A DNA stretch of 64,000 nucleotides, taken from positions 35,546,003 through 35,610,002 of the forward strand of contig NC_056522.1 in the NCBI RefSeq assembly GCF_019175285.1, given 5' to 3'. The position numbers and the translations under genes are program-made. Origin of the DNA: Sceloporus undulatus (Eukaryota > Chordata > Lepidosauria > Squamata > Phrynosomatidae). The notes beneath the pieces were generated by a model. That model was not told the origin of the DNA and searched no databases. It worked only from the letters and a program-made list of their open reading frames with translations. Shown here in pieces: positions 35,073 to 47,253 of this stretch. Within the stretch, counting starts at the first letter, position 1. Every line of letters begins with the position of its first letter.

Positions 35073-36720
35073 AAATCATAGAATCATAGAATCATAGAAT
35101 CGTAGAGTTGGAAGAGACCACTAGGGCCATCCAGTCCAACCCCCTGCCATGCAAGAAATCACAATCGAAGCATCCCCGACAGATGGCCATCCAGCCTCTG
35201 CTTGAAGACCTCCAAGGAAGGAGACTCCACTACACTCCGAGGGAGTTTGTTCCACTGTCGAACAGCCCTTACTGTCAGGAAGTTCCTCCTAATGTTGAGG
35301 TGGAATCTCTTTTCCTGCAGTTTGCATCCATTGCTTCGGGTCCTAGTCTCTGGAGCAGCAGAAAACAAGCTTGCTCCCTCCTCAATATGACATTCCTTCA
35401 AATATTTGAACAGGACTATCATATCACTTCTTAATCTTCTCTTCTCCAGGCTAAACATCCCCAGCTCCCTAAGTCGTTCCTCGTAGGGCATGGTTTCCAG
35501 ACCTTTCACCATTTTAGTTGCCCTCCTTTGGACACGCTCCAGTTTCTCAATGTCCTTTTTGAATTGTGGTGCCCAGAACTGGATGTAATATTCCAGGTGG
35601 GGCCTGACCAGAGCAGAATATAGTGGCACTATGACTTCCCTTGATCTAGACACTATACTTCTATTGATGCAGCCTAAAATCGCATTGGCCTTGTTAGCTG
35701 CTGCATTGCACTGTTGACTCATGTTCAACTTGTGGTCTACTTGGACTCCCAGATCCCTTTCACACGTAGTTTCATTCAGCCAGGTGTCCTCCATCCTATA
35801 TCTGTGCTTTTCGTTTTTCCGCCCTAAGTGCAGTACCTTACATTTCTCTGTGTTGAATTTCATTTTGTTAGCTATGGCCCAGTTTTCTAGTCTGTTCAGG
35901 TCATTTTGAATCTTGATCCTGTCCTCTGGGGTATTAGCTACTCCTCTTAATTTGGTGTCATCTGCAGATTTGATAAGTATGCCCCCAATTTTGTCCTCCA
36001 AGTCATTGATAAAGATGTTGAATAGCACTGGGCCCAGGACAGAGCCCCGTGGGACCCCACTGGTCACTTCTCTCCAGCATAAAAAGGTGCCATTGTTGAG
36101 CGTCCTTTGGGTTCGGCCGGTCAACCAATTACAAATCCATGTAACAGTTACTTTGTCTAGCCCACATTTTACAAGCTTGTTTGCAAGAATATCATGGGGA
36201 ACTTTGTCAAAGGCCTTACTGAAGTCAAGATATACTATATCCACAGCATTCCCTTCATCTACCAAGCTGGTAATTTTATCAAAAAAAGAGATCAGGTTTG
36301 TCTGGCATGACTTCTTTCTCTGAAACCCGTGTTGACTTTTTGTGATTATGGAATTGCTTTCTAGATGTTCACAGACTTTTTGTTTAATTATCTGCTCCAG
36401 GATCTTTCCTAGTATTGATGTCAGACTAAATGGACGATAATTGTTGGGATCCTCTCTTTTCCTTTTTTTGAAGATAGGGACAGTGTTTGCCCTCCTCCAG
36501 TCTGCTGGGACTTCTCCTGTTCTCCAGGACTTCTCAAAAATTGTTGCCAATGGCTCTGATATTACATTTGCCAGTTCTTTTAATACCCTTGGATGTAGTT
36601 CATCTGGTCCTGGAGACTTATATTTGTTTAGGTTGAACAGGTATTCCTGTACTATCTCTTTACTTATTCTGTGCTGAAATTCCTCTTTTCTGTCCTCTGC
36701 TCCATTATCGTCAGGATGAG
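35073..36720 (-). mobile_element. CR1 LINE, 5'-truncated, 463-codon RT ORF
   Basis: The 3' end shows the CR1 hallmark of short tandem units, AATCATAGAATCATAGAATC, on the plus strand at 35075-35100, followed by the conserved GAGTTGGAAGAGACC. The frame 36550-35159 (463 codons) carries RT motifs NNYRPFSLTSILGKILEQ, VYLDFSKAFDKVPHD and SGVPRGSVLGPVLFNIFIND, then the CR1 signature CERDLGVQVDHKLNMSQQC and the terminal FKQRLDGHLSGMLRL. The catalytic box is SADDTKL where FADD is normal. Open frame continues upstream of the first Met (SPGPDELHPRVLKEL) to about 36716, where homology ends, so the endonuclease is absent. The long intact frame suggests a relatively young insertion. Confidence 0.93.
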
Positions 36721-38596
36721 TTTAGATTTACTTGGTTCTGCGAATGAACCACATTTTGCTGGCAGTTGAGTTTAATGAACTACTCTATACATTAACAAAT
36801 AAGATACTATTTCAAGCCAACAATATTATTGTATGAGTCTTTCAAGCAAAAAAAAATTAACAACTATTTCTGTAATTATTTTGTTAGTATTGACTAATAA
36901 GAAAAGCCAAATACTGCTCAAAAGTCTTTCTTGGGTTCTTTAAGAAACTGAGTGTTCAGTTAAAACTCTGGAGACCACGGGTTGAATCCCCACTTGGCCA
37001 CAGAAACCCACTCCTAGGAATGTCACACTCTCAGTTAAAAGGAGAGCAAAAATCTGAATGCTAATGACTAGGCTCTACCTTTCAGGCCACAGATGAAATG
37101 AAAATAGGGTACAGAAAAGTTGGTACAGAATATTATTGAGAACACAAATTTGACAACATGTTAAAACTTCACATTTAGACTGGAATATTGTAACAACTGG
37201 AATAATACTTTCAACATCCAGAGAGCAACAGGGAGAAATCGTCCCCCACTGTGTGCAAACACCCCATCCCAGATTATACAGATATTTTCTGTGGTTAATT
37301 TCTGTTTGAGCAGAAATGCTTTGAAAAGGCTTCCAGTCAGGGATGCATCTACTAATTCTACCTCTGTTAGATTTGCAATAGTTGAGTACAGGTTTCTGAC
37401 CTCTAGCTGTTTAACAATAACAGCAACAAAATGACTCTTTTTTCTCACTTCCACATCATACTATTGAAATAAACATAGATTACAGGTTTATTATAGGTTT
37501 GAAATAAGCAGGGGCAGACAGACAGAAGGTAGTTCTGGAACTTCTGGTATACCTTTGGTGGTGATTTGCAGTGGTTCAGCAAGGATTCCTGACTTGTAGT
37601 TGTGTAATGGTAACAACAATAAAAGAGCTTCCCTCCAAACACTTTAAATTATGCTGCAAAAATGAATAGAACTAAGAATTTATTATTATTTATAGAAGGT
37701 ATGTGAGTGCCATGCAATTCTGGTACTGAGCACAAATTCTTGGGCTCAGAGTACTTAAAGTCTAGAGGTGGGGGCTTTTGGCATAGTGATAAAAAAGCAG
37801 ATCCCATAGCCATCAAATCCACCCACCTCTGCTGTTAATGTGTTATAAAAAAGGGAAGATCTCATCAAGTGTGGTTTCCTATCTCACTGCAGCATGGTGA
37901 AGTGAAAAGCCGCACCTTCTTTCTGAGCAGTTCTTAAAAGGTAAAGCCCTTTCTTCTCAAGTTCAACCTGAGCTTATCTGTACAAAGCATCATCACATAT
38001 CCAGGGGTATCTGGTGGCCCCCATGCGAGTGGGACAGTGAATCTGAATCTGGGTTCTAGTCCCAACTTAAAATGAGGTATCTAAGATGCTCAATGTATTT
38101 TGTAGGGTGTGTGGCTGAGCACATTGGAGTGGTTTTAACAAGTTCAGACTACAATCCAGAGTAGACTCAAATGAAAACCACTGCACCATCAGATCCCTGT
38201 TTTTCTGAGGCACATTTGATCTGCGCAATCTCAACTGGAAAACTCTAGAGAATGTGGCTATCTTTTGGTTCACTGAATACTCCAGTGTGGAGGGAGGCAC
38301 AGCTTTAGGCTGCCAAAAGCAATAGTGATGCAGTGGAGGCACACCTCACAATGTCAAGGTCAGAATTTGAACATCCCAAGTAATTCAGTTACCTGTAGCA
38401 TGTGATAGGAAGGGATTAATGAAGATGTGTTTCAAAAGGATCCTACTTTGAGCTATTCTTCCAGAAAATACATTCAATGGCTGGTGATTGGGTTGCACCT
38501 GACAAGGATGCTGAAGCCAGGGGAGACTTCCTTTCCCCTCCTTCCCCTTATACCTATCCTAAAAAGCCTCACCTTTTGGTACTGGACTGACCCAAG
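36721..38596. other. Intergenic with two diverged copies of an unknown repeat
   Basis: 37365-37455 and 37550-37640 resemble each other (TTTGCAATAGTTGAGTACAG against TTTGCAGTGGTTCAGCAAGG, each followed by an AACAA-rich run). No gene. Confidence 0.4.
36960..37060 (+). repeat. Sauria SINE fragment
   Basis: CTCTGGAGACCACGGGTTGA and CACTTGGCCACAGAAACCCA. Confidence 0.65.
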
Positions 38597-38832
38597 CACC
38601 TTTCTCACTACACAGTTATAGCGCTATAGCCACATTAACTTCCATGGTGCCATCCTATAGAATCCTGGGATTGGAACTTCTGCTATATCTTTGGGGGGAT
38701 TTGTAGTGGTTCAGCAGGGACATTCAGGATCTTCCACCAGAGAACTCTAGTGCCCTCTTCAAGCTACAAAATACAGGAACCCATAACTGTAATTAAAGTG
38801 CAATCATAGCACTATAATTGGGTAGTGTGAAA
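38597..38832. mobile_element. Palindromic MITE, second family
   Basis: Left TCTCACTACACAGTTATAGC and right CACTATAATTGGGTAGTGTG fold back; the centre has AATCCTGGGATTGG. About 1.2 kb beyond the BATF3 stop codon. Confidence 0.6.
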
Positions 38833-40018
38833 GAGCCCCAGGAAAGAATTGAGACATCAGGTTGGCGGCTGAAAGGGGAGTCATGATCATTGGTCATGCA
38901 GTTGGGGGAATTGTGGCATTTCTGGTCCAAAAAAATAATTATTTCAAACTATTTCAACAGTCTGATGGCACAAGCTGTCCAACACAGAACAGAGGTTCTC
39001 CGTTGGAATGTGTGTCCTTCAGTAGAATGCTTCAGGAAGAGGCTGGATACCTGACTTGGAGGTCTGAAGCACTTTCTGGCTTTATTATTCTAGGAGTAGG
39101 GGGGCTCCTACAGAGCAAGCTCTGCTCCTACTCTTTTACAGGTTGATAATAATTATTATCCTCCTTCTGGAGCTCCAGAAGGCTCCCTGCTTTGTAGCTT
39201 TGATTCTTACCTGGCTGTACTTTGTGTATATCTCATTACAAGTTTGTTTGGTACCCTGACAAATGCCTAATGGGAATGGTTTGGGAGTTGGTGTCCAGTT
39301 CATACCACAGGCAGCCAGTCTTTTCCAGGCTTTGAGAATGCATGGCATTGCTTCATGATTGACACAATGCATGACAAATCAGCACAGGGCAAAACATGAC
39401 TTTTCAATAAATGGAAAAAGCCACATGGCTGTTGCTGAGTTGATAAGCAGCCTTAAAGCTAAATGTCCAATTGCGGTGTTAGAGTTTTCACAGAATTTGA
39501 CATCTAGCTGTGAGTGGAGTGTAAGCAGAGAGCAACAAGGGAAATGTCAGGGAACAAGGAATCAAACTGCTAAGCACAACCTGTTGATTGCAGATTTATA
39601 AGTTCACAATCCATTTTGGTTTCAAAAGCTGCAGCATTTTCTTCCTCTTTTCCATGAGCACCAACTTATTTCTTAACAATGAGAACTAGGCAGTTGTATA
39701 GGTAGAAAATAAAATGAGGTGAAAATTATTTGTATTCTTGCTTCTGCTATATGCTTTGGATTCTTCGCAGGACAAGAGCAAACATTGAAAATTTGTGGAA
39801 TGCAGACTGTTCTGTTCAAAGGTCCTCCAACAATTTTAGAGCTCATCATTTTTTTTCACTATCAAGGTGGCTTCCTGATGGTCAGTAGTCTCCCAACTGT
39901 AAGATGAAGTCCTTATTGCTGTGAGGTTGTTGTGTTTTATGCAGCACGATGAAAGAGAAAGACAATAGATCTTGAACACTCTCTCATCTCAGTAGCACTT
40001 TAGGGACTTCTGGAGGTT
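38833..40018 (-). other. BATF3 3' UTR and downstream region
   Basis: Unique sequence after the BATF3 stop codon. Poly(A) candidates are TTTATT at 39081 and the weaker TTTATA near 39596. A frame at 39719-39907 on the other strand has no family resemblance. Confidence 0.4.
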
Positions 40019-40204
40019 TCATCTCGGCAAGGGACCACTGAGGACGTCGTGCCTGGGAATCAAGCCAAAGTTTAAAGAGCAATGTAAGAGAGGACAGACT
40101 TTTTCATGGTTCCTCAACACTTCATTCAAATGTTTCAGTTCATCTGTCAGTTTGCTGATCTCTCTTTTCAGGGAGGTATTTTCTTGTTCCAGGCACTCAT
40201 ATTC
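40019..40204 (-). CDS. BATF3: BATF3 coding exon 3 (leucine zipper and C-terminus)
   Basis: Last coding exon, 61 codons plus TGA (residues 59-119). It starts EYECLEQENTSLKREISKL and continues the zipper from exon 2; leucines fall every seven residues at 56, 63, 70, 77 and 84. The tail runs HEKVCPLL, then LNFGLIPR, and ends GPLPR, matching the human ending CLPR in style. The acceptor is CTGTTGCAG at 40205-40213. Total protein is 119 residues against 127 in human as I recall; the difference lies mainly in the shorter N-terminus. An AATAAA-type signal on this strand (TTTATT on plus) lies at 39081-39086, about 0.93 kb downstream, and may end the 3' UTR. A CR1 3' stub sits 160 bp upstream in intron 2. 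Confidence 0.97.
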   Translation of the reverse strand, partial: EYECLEQENTSLKREISKLTDELKHLNEVLRNHEKVCPLLHCSLNFGLIPRHDVLSGPLPR

Positions 40205-40365
40205 CTGCAACAGATTATCAAAATAAATAAGGAAGCAATACAATATTTCTTTTGTTTGGGCACACAAATGTTGGATTCATGGTGAAAGAGGGATCCCAGC
40301 AGGATTCAACACCAACCTTGAAAAGTAAATTAAAATCATTCATTTCACCCAATTCATAGAATCAT

Positions 40366-40436
40366 AGAATCATAGAGTTGGAAGAGACCGCAAGGGCCAT
40401 CCAGTCCAACCCCCTGCCATGCAGGAAATCTAATTC
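40366..40436 (-). mobile_element. CR1 3' stub in BATF3 intron 2
   Basis: About 70 bp: ATCATAGAATCATAGAGTTG followed by GGCCATCCAGTCCAACCCCC. An extremely 5'-truncated insertion, 160 bp from BATF3 exon 3, in the same orientation as the gene. Confidence 0.9.
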
Positions 40437-40559
40437 ACTTTCAGCCAGAGAACCAGCCCTTACAGGACACCCTTAAGAGCCCAACAAACCAAGAGCTTCC
40501 AAAACCATAGCCCTTATACCAGAAACCTTTACCAGTTGGTATAACCAAGGCATGATGCC

Positions 40560-41105
40560 ATACTTTCCAGTCTGCAGGGTCAGTCCTGATTAATTCACTG
40601 TCCTCCCACTTCTACTGCTGCTTTGAAAATGTCCCACTTTCTCCCTATTCCTCCTACTTTCCCCCTTTGTCCTTGGCTTGCTTCCATTGCTGCAAAGTAC
40701 AAAGTGCAAATGTAGTTCACACTCAATTAATTCAGCAGCAAGGAGAGGAGGGGAGGAGAGAATCTTCTTCTTCTTCTATTTCATTGTACCATGCTTTCCC
40801 CCAAAAAATTGGGATTCAAAGCAGCCTACAGTCTAAAATCACAGTATAATTAAAAATCTACAAAAGTGACAATTAAAATGAAATTAAATTGTTACAATAT
40901 TAAAACAGTTCATTTGTTTAAAAATAGAATATAATTTAAAAAGATAAAAGCACTTAAAAACCACTTTTGCCCTTTCCATTAAGCTCAGGCAAAAACAAAC
41001 CTTTCCTAGCTTGTGCATTAATAACTTTTGCCCTCTTGGCCACACTTTAATGTTGTCTGGCCACATGTGTCCCAGTTTTCATCTGTGATAATCTGTGTAT
41101 GTGAT
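40560..41105. repeat. Unclassified repeat family, copy B, with nested L2 tail
   Basis: Outer parts 40560-40765 and 41012-41105 match copy A. The middle is an L2-type 3' tail (ACCATGCTTTCCCCCAAAAA, AAAGCAGCCTACAGTC). In BATF3 intron 2. Confidence 0.6.
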
Positions 41106-41284
41106 ACTAGATTTAATACTGAAACTATTTAGCTGGAAGCATACATATAGAGAGATGTATTTATTTATAAGCAATAAACTTTACAGAGAACCAGAGGAAT
41201 ATTTGGGAAAGTAGAAAGGGGCAAAAATAATAAAACTTAATTTAATCTAACAATATATATCACAGTACAGATCTTATCATTAGC

Positions 41285-41452
41285 CAGTACAGTGTACTGG
41301 TTTCAGCACTGATTTACAGCTCTGGAGATGAGGGTTCAAATTCCCCACTCGGCCATGGAAACCCATTGGGTGACCTTGGGCAAGTCACATACTCTCAGGC
41401 TCAGAAAACCCTGTGGTAGATTGACTTGAAGGCACACAACAATAACAGCAAC
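41285..41452 (+). repeat. Sauria SINE, internally deleted
   Basis: CCACTCGGCCATGGAAACCC, CCTTGGGCAAGTCACATACT and tail GACTTGAAGGCACACAACAA. In BATF3 intron 2. Confidence 0.88.
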
Positions 41453-42269
41453 CACACCTTATCAGACCAAAAGGCAACTGCAAGACCAAGGTCTGAGATC
41501 CCAGGATTTATATCTGAAATCCATTAGCAGTCTCCAGTAGTTCCCATCAACTGATCACTGGTTAAGTAGCCACAGAGCTTTCATACGTTCTAAGGCCTCA
41601 TTCCCACTGGGAGGATGAATCGCTCCTGCTTCGCTTCTGTCCCGGTTATAAAAGTGATTCTAAAAAGTCCCCAGTTCCCACTTATGAAAGGGGATCTTTT
41701 CCTTACCCCAGTCCAAGCAATTTAATTCACCTCGATTGTAGTTCTCACTGACAGCGCACTTCAGAATCTCTCGTCAATCATCAGCGATGTAAGTGGCTGC
41801 CCAGCTTGGAAATGGGGGGGGGAGGTTGGAGGCTGGGCCCAGAGGCTGAGAGAGTGTGAAGCAAGGCCAGGGAGGTCACAGGTGAGCAGGCAAACCAGGG
41901 AGAGGACAAAGGGAATCCCAAGTAACACAATTTTAAAATAAAATAAAATAACAGTAATCACAAAAGCACTAGAATGGTTTAACAGCTGCTTGCCTTTGCA
42001 AGCAGCTGCTTTGCCAATCTATCGATTTTTCTATAAATTTTATTTTTTTTAAAAAAAAGGACCCAAAAAGGCAGCACTGGGGGTGTCCCTGGGAATCCCT
42101 GGGAAGAACACAGGCAAAAAGGGGGGGGGGGGGGAGATGAAGGAAATCCCAGGGAGGACACAGGCAAAAAGAGGAGAGGACGAAGGGAAGCCCAGGAAAC
42201 ACAATTAAAAATAATAATAATGATAAAAGTAATCGCAAAAGCACTAGAATGGTTTAGCAGCTGCTTGCG

Positions 42270-42436
42270 TTTGCTATTTATTGCTTTTTTGTTGTTTATT
42301 GCCTGACTATTCCCTGGTTTTTCACTGGATAATGGCTCTTGTGTTAATCTCATTTTAATCGAGTTTTAATGTCAATTGTGTAGTTTTCACAGATTAATCA
42401 CTGTTTAAACTCCATATTTTCCCCCATGTGATAAAC
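42270..42436. mobile_element. Right arm of the 8.1-kb palindromic family
   Basis: GACTATTCCCTGGTTTTTCA and TTTTCCCCCATGTGATAAAC correspond to the arms at 8.1-8.4 kb. The left arm is replaced by unrelated repeats between 41590 and 42270, including poly-G at 42120-42135. Confidence 0.6.
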
Positions 42437-43699
42437 TCCAGAGAGGATGAATGGACTGCAGGGAGCGCAGAAGGAGAAAGTGGGAGCGTTTTTGTGACCA
42501 CAGCAAATCACCTCTTGAATCCAGCAAGTCACTACAAGCAGTCCCAACACCCCTTCCACTCTAATGGGCCTGGGGGACCATACTTTGCCCAGCCCTGCTC
42601 CAGAAGATGAATTCTTTCTTTTCAGAGAGTATATACATGGGAGTGTTGATGATAGCTAAGTTGTGGGGAAAATCACTAACATCAACCCATAACATCAGTG
42701 GAAATCACTGATAAATCACTAAGGTGTCCACTTGCACACTGCTAACAAAGAGAAAATATACTACCAAAACAGAGACAAAAAGGACACAAATCTGCATATA
42801 TTTTAATGTACACACAGAGGTGCAACTATAGAAATAGTTACCAAAATTTCAACAGAAATACAATGCATCGCCCCATAGTGAGGCAAGATTGAGATAAGAT
42901 TGACCAGGCAAATGCAGATGTCTGCTCAGTCTACTGTACTTGCTCATACTTGATGAACAACTCACAATCTCATTACATAAAACAGATTATAGATGTTTTA
43001 CTAAATAATAATAAATAAATGTCATGGTCCTTGCTGTTCTCATTTCTTCTTATTTTTGGCTGGGGTAGCCCTTAAAATAGGTGACACCTTGAAATAGCGG
43101 GCACTAGTCACTCCACAAATTACAGAGATAATGTTTATAACTGATTTCCTGAAGTTATATATTACTTAAACTTGCAAAGATTAGTAAGAAAGCAGACCAC
43201 AAAAACAATATATTTGAAAATAGCTACAGGAAGTGCTTTTTTTAATGAGCTATTTTAATCAAGTTTTAAGAAACAGGAAACAATATTACTAAATTTTTTA
43301 AGAGATGGAGAGAATAAGTCATTGGCAAAACATCTATTCAGTTATCCCAGTGGAAATCCATGGACATTCATCATAGCAATAAAATGATGTTAATCATCAC
43401 CTGCAATTATACTGCTGAAATGAAAACAGGAGTGGATTTTCATAGGAGCGACCATGAGCTTAATTCAGATCGTAAAACAACTTCTTGGACTACAAATTCT
43501 TTAATTCAGGTAGAGCAACCCTAATGAAAATACCTAGAGATTGGACTACTCCTACATTTCCTAAGCTCTTACCAGGCTCTTGCTAGTCAAGCCTAAATGA
43601 ATTTGGGAAATTTCCCTTTTTTGAATTGCAACTTCCAGGCTATGCTGGCTGGGGAATTTGCAAAGATATAGCTGTGTTTGTGTGGAAAATCAGTATGCA
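42437..43699. other. BATF3 intron 2, unclassified
   Basis: AT-rich; no repeat or exon recognised. Confidence 0.4.
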
Positions 43700-44096
43700 A
43701 AGCGATCTTGCAGTGCCTTTGACACTAAATCGAGATACGGTGCTGGTGAAGAGTGCTGAGAATTGTGTAGACAACCAAAAAGACAAACAAATGGGTCATA
43801 GAGCTGATTAGGCCAGAAATCTCCCTGGAAGCCAAGATGACAAAACTTAGGCTATCATACTCTGGACATATGATGACAAGGCATGAATCACTAGAAAAAA
43901 CAATAATGCTAGGAAAGGTGGAGGGAAGTAGAAAGAGAGGAAGGATGCATGCTAGATGGATGCACTCTATTAAAGAGATCATGAGTATGAGTCTGCAGGA
44001 GCTGGGCAGAGCAGTGGAGGACTGGGGTCTTGGAGATATCTCATCCACAGGGTCGTCATGGGTCGAGGTTGACTCAAGGGTGGTTAACAACAAAAG
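43700..44096 (+). mobile_element. Bov-B (RTE) LINE 3' fragment
   Basis: Encodes the Bov-B C-terminal domain: LRLSYSGHMMTRHESLEKTI, MLGKVEGSRKRGR, then SLQELGRAVEDW within 43837-44106, followed by the tail leading to GGTTAACAAC. 5'-truncated, in BATF3 intron 2. Bov-B is the known partner LINE of Sauria SINEs. Confidence 0.75.
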
Positions 44097-45544
44097 AAGT
44101 TGGTAGCATAAGCTTTTGTAGACTTGAGTCTACTTCCTCAGATGCATGGAGTGGAGGGTCCAGGAATAGACCTATATAAGCAGGCTGTGTGTGTGTGAGA
44201 ATAGCAATAGAAATGCAAAACGTAGGAGATTTGCATAATTATAGTCCAAAAAAAAAAGGGGGGGGGGAATTTCCCTAAGGCTTGGCTTAATAATGTTAGC
44301 TTTTTCCCCACTATTTTCTTTCCCTACTCTCCTCCTGCAAATTCTAATACCAGTCTTAATTTTTCCCACTACTGTGGGCATGGTAGATGACTAGGAGGAC
44401 TTTGGGTTTAGTGAATCCACAGCACCTTCTGTTTCACTCATTGGTTCTCTTTGAATTGTTGGATCACAATTTCCTTCGTCCTTCTCCATAAATTAAACTA
44501 CCTTGGTTTGACGGGAATTGCAACAATCCAGATTATCTGGGAGATAACACATTCCCTACCACTGCTGTAGAGGAAGGGAAGAGAGAGAGAGTGGGAGTTG
44601 GGCATAATAGTTTTGCAGTGCAAATGTACAGCAAATGTTTAGTTTCCCCCTCAATTTGAATGAGGGTGGAACGTACTGATACACTTAAAACACAAACACA
44701 CATATACATACATTAAGAGAGAGAAACACTTATGTTCAGCCACTGTGATCAGAATGTGCACCACCTCCATGAAGATTGTGCTGCTTGACTGTACCACATG
44801 TGGAGTTGCTAGAACAGATGAATAATCAGCTTTCTTCCATGGAAAAGACAGATTAGTCTCTGGATCTCCACCCTTAAAGGGTTTTTTCTTAAATGGCATT
44901 CATGGTTGCTCATAAGAAAGCTTTCAGTATGAATGATAACAGTGGTGGCAAACATTGTTAGAACTTCAGATTTAGTCAACACCCTTATTATAATATATTT
45001 GAGCAATTTTCTTGAGAAAGAGCCATACCATAATCAGTGATGTATGCACAAGAGGGTAGCTGGACTTGAAAGGAAGATGGCAAATATAATCTGAGAATGA
45101 GAAAGGAGGGGAAAGACAAAGGATCAAGCTAAGCCCCACTAAAGACAATGGAATTTGCTCCTCAGTAAACACCGTTTTGTGCTGTTATACTGTACAGAGG
45201 TAGTTTACAAACTTAGGAATCCTGGTTCCTTATATTTTGATTACTAATTCAGGCTTTGAACTGATGACATAATAAATTTATTCTACAGGGATATATATGG
45301 CTTCCTAGCAAGGTCTGCAGCAAAATCTTTCTTAGATTCCAAGTGGAACAAATATGGATATTGGGATGCACAAAAGGGAATAATGCACAGTTAATCCACG
45401 GTGTCTGAATCCTGAGGGTGGTGGTGTCCTTAGTCACACGGTCAGTAATTACTGTGTAGGTTACAACCATCCATAGAAATTGTATTTCTGATTTCTATGT
45501 ATGGCTGGACAGTAAAATAAGGTGACAGGAAGAAAATCAACACA
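44097..45544. other. BATF3 intron 2, mostly unclassified
   Basis: At 44100-44150 AGCTTTTGTAGACTTGAGTC and CTTCCTCAGATGCATG are typical of a widespread amniote repeat; pieces of it recur near 47050-47095 and 47690-47712. Otherwise nothing. Confidence 0.4.
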
Positions 45545-45935
45545 TTTGAAATGTGATGCTGGAAAGGAGTTCTATGGATATTGTGGACTGTCAAAAAACA
45601 AATAAGTAAATGAAGGAGTCTTAAGGCAAATCAGGTTGGAATTCTCACTAGAAGTCAAGATAACTAAATGAAAGCTGTCATACTTCAAACATCTCATGAA
45701 ACAACATGACTCACTGGAAAATACAATAATGCCTGGTAAAGTAGAAAGCAGTTGAAAAAGTGAAAGACTCCGCTACAAGTGGATTAATTCAATCAAGGAA
45801 ATCAGGGCCCTCAGTTTGCAAGACCTGAGCTGAGCAGTTGATGACCGTGGCTCTTGGAGGTCTTTTATTCAAAGGATCACTGTATGTTGGAGTCAACATG
45901 ATGGCAAAAAAACCAACAAGGTCACAACCTCAGTT
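45545..45935 (+). mobile_element. Bov-B LINE 3' fragment, older copy
   Basis: Nucleotide match to the 43.7-kb fragment (GAAGTCAAGATAACTAAATG, AGTTTGCAAGACCTGAGCTG) with more substitutions. No open frame. In BATF3 intron 2. Confidence 0.7.
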
Positions 45936-46379
45936 GTGGCCACAACAAAGGCCATAACCTTTGACACAGGTCAAAGTAGTGAACACCTGACTCTATACCC
46001 TAGAACATTCTCAGACCCCTTTGCTATACACCAGATTCTTACCACAGACATGAAGTGGACGCTTCAGTAGATTGTCAGAAAAGCTGTTAAAAATGCAGAT
46101 CATGTTGAAGAGTGTCTCAGTCTCTTGTGATGTAGAGAAAATGGAAACTGTGGGTGATATAGTTCAAGAGCCTCTGATAACCAAAGGTTGGGAGGAGGAA
46201 AGGCTAATGCGTCCCTTCTTTTCTGCTGCAGTGTGTATTCACTTCATTGTTGCTTTGCAGCTGTTTGACAATATCCCACCTCCAAGGCCTGGACACATGG
46301 TTTAATTCTCTCCTTGAAATATATTAAGAATAATCTTTATTTGTGTTTATTTCTAGAATGATATCTGTTTTACATGACA

Positions 46380-46604
46380 GCCAGTGTAATGAAGTGGATT
46401 GAGGGCTAGACTATGACTCTGGAGAACAGAATTCAAATCCCCACTCCAGCACAGAAACGCACTTGTTGATCTTGGGCAAGTCACACACTCTCAGCCTCAG
46501 AGGAAGGCAAAAGCAAACTCCTATTGGAAAACCTTGCCAAGAAAACCCTGTGATAGGTTCACCTTAGGGTCGGAGATATCTTGAAGGCCCACAGCAACAA
46601 TCTG
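46380..46604 (+). repeat. Sauria SINE
   Basis: Full length: GCCAGTGTAATGAAGTGG head, CTTGGGCAAGTCACACACTC, CCTTGCCAAGAAAACCCTGT, tail CTTGAAGGCCCACAGCAACA. In BATF3 intron 2. Confidence 0.92.
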
Positions 46605-46729
46605 TTTTACTGTTACAAGAGTCTTCTGATAGTTTACAATAGGTGGGAATTGTGCAACCCTCTAAAAGTTGTCGAACTGCAACTCCCAACAGCCCTAGCC
46701 AGTCTAGTCAATGGCGAGATACATTGGGA

Positions 46730-46938
46730 AACTGTTGTTGTTGATGCTGTCATTGCTGTTATGTGTTTTCAAGTTGTCTCCAACTTATGGTGACCCTAAG
46801 TCAAACCTATTGCAGGGTTTTCTGAGGCTGAGACTATGTAACTTGCCCAAGGTCACACGGTGGGTTTCCATGGCCAAGTGGGGATTTAAACCCTAGTCTC
46901 CAGTCTACTGCTCAAACCATTACTACACAATGGCTCCT
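46730..46938 (-). repeat. Sauria SINE, antisense
   Basis: CCAAGGTCACACGGTGGGTT and CTCAAACCATTACTACACAA. It lies 130 bp from the previous SINE in opposite orientation, so the pair could form an intramolecular hairpin in BATF3 pre-mRNA. Confidence 0.9.
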
Positions 46939-47148
46939 CCTGGGAAGATACACTCCAACAATATTTGGAGGTCTACACAATTCCCACCTCTTCCTTAGAG
47001 ACTAATTTTTTTTAAAGAAACAAGCATTCATGAGCCATGATAGCTTATTATGCCACAATAAATGAGTCAGTCTTTTAGATGCCACAGCACTCTATCATTT
47101 GTGCCTTAGACTGATACAAGTACTGCTGAAAGTCAGGGTAACAATCAC

Positions 47149-47253
47149 CTCATGGAGTTTATCTGCTTTCTGTGTTTGTTTCTTTCTGCTTCTCTGTGCG
47201 GCCACCCTGTTCTTCTCTCTTCTTCTTATTCTCCTTTCGTCGTCTTCTGGTCC
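47149..47253 (-). CDS. BATF3: BATF3 coding exon 2 (bZIP basic region)
   Basis: Second coding exon, 35 codons in phase 0 (residues 24-58), running from GPEDDERR to QKADKLHE. It carries the DNA-contacting basic region of AP-1 proteins, with the signature NRVAAQRSR followed by KKQTQKADKLHE, nearly identical to human BATF3 as I recall it. The acceptor is a pyrimidine-rich tract ending TTTTTGGCCAG; the next AG, 5 bp further in, would break the frame. The donor is GAG/GTGATT. The protein dimerises with JUN family members and co-operates with IRF4/IRF8 at composite elements; in mammals it is needed for cDC1 dendritic cells. Flanking introns measure 6147 bp (47254-53400) and 6944 bp (40205-47148) and are mostly transposon-derived. 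Confidence 0.96.

Noticed and set aside
35913-36323. Plus-strand frame of 136 codons
   Set aside because: Antisense shadow of the CR1 reverse transcriptase.
1-39000. Search for ATF3 or a GARIN/FAM71 gene expected left of BATF3
   Set aside because: No frame resembles the ATF3 basic region or zipper or the GARIN domain; if present, they lie further left.
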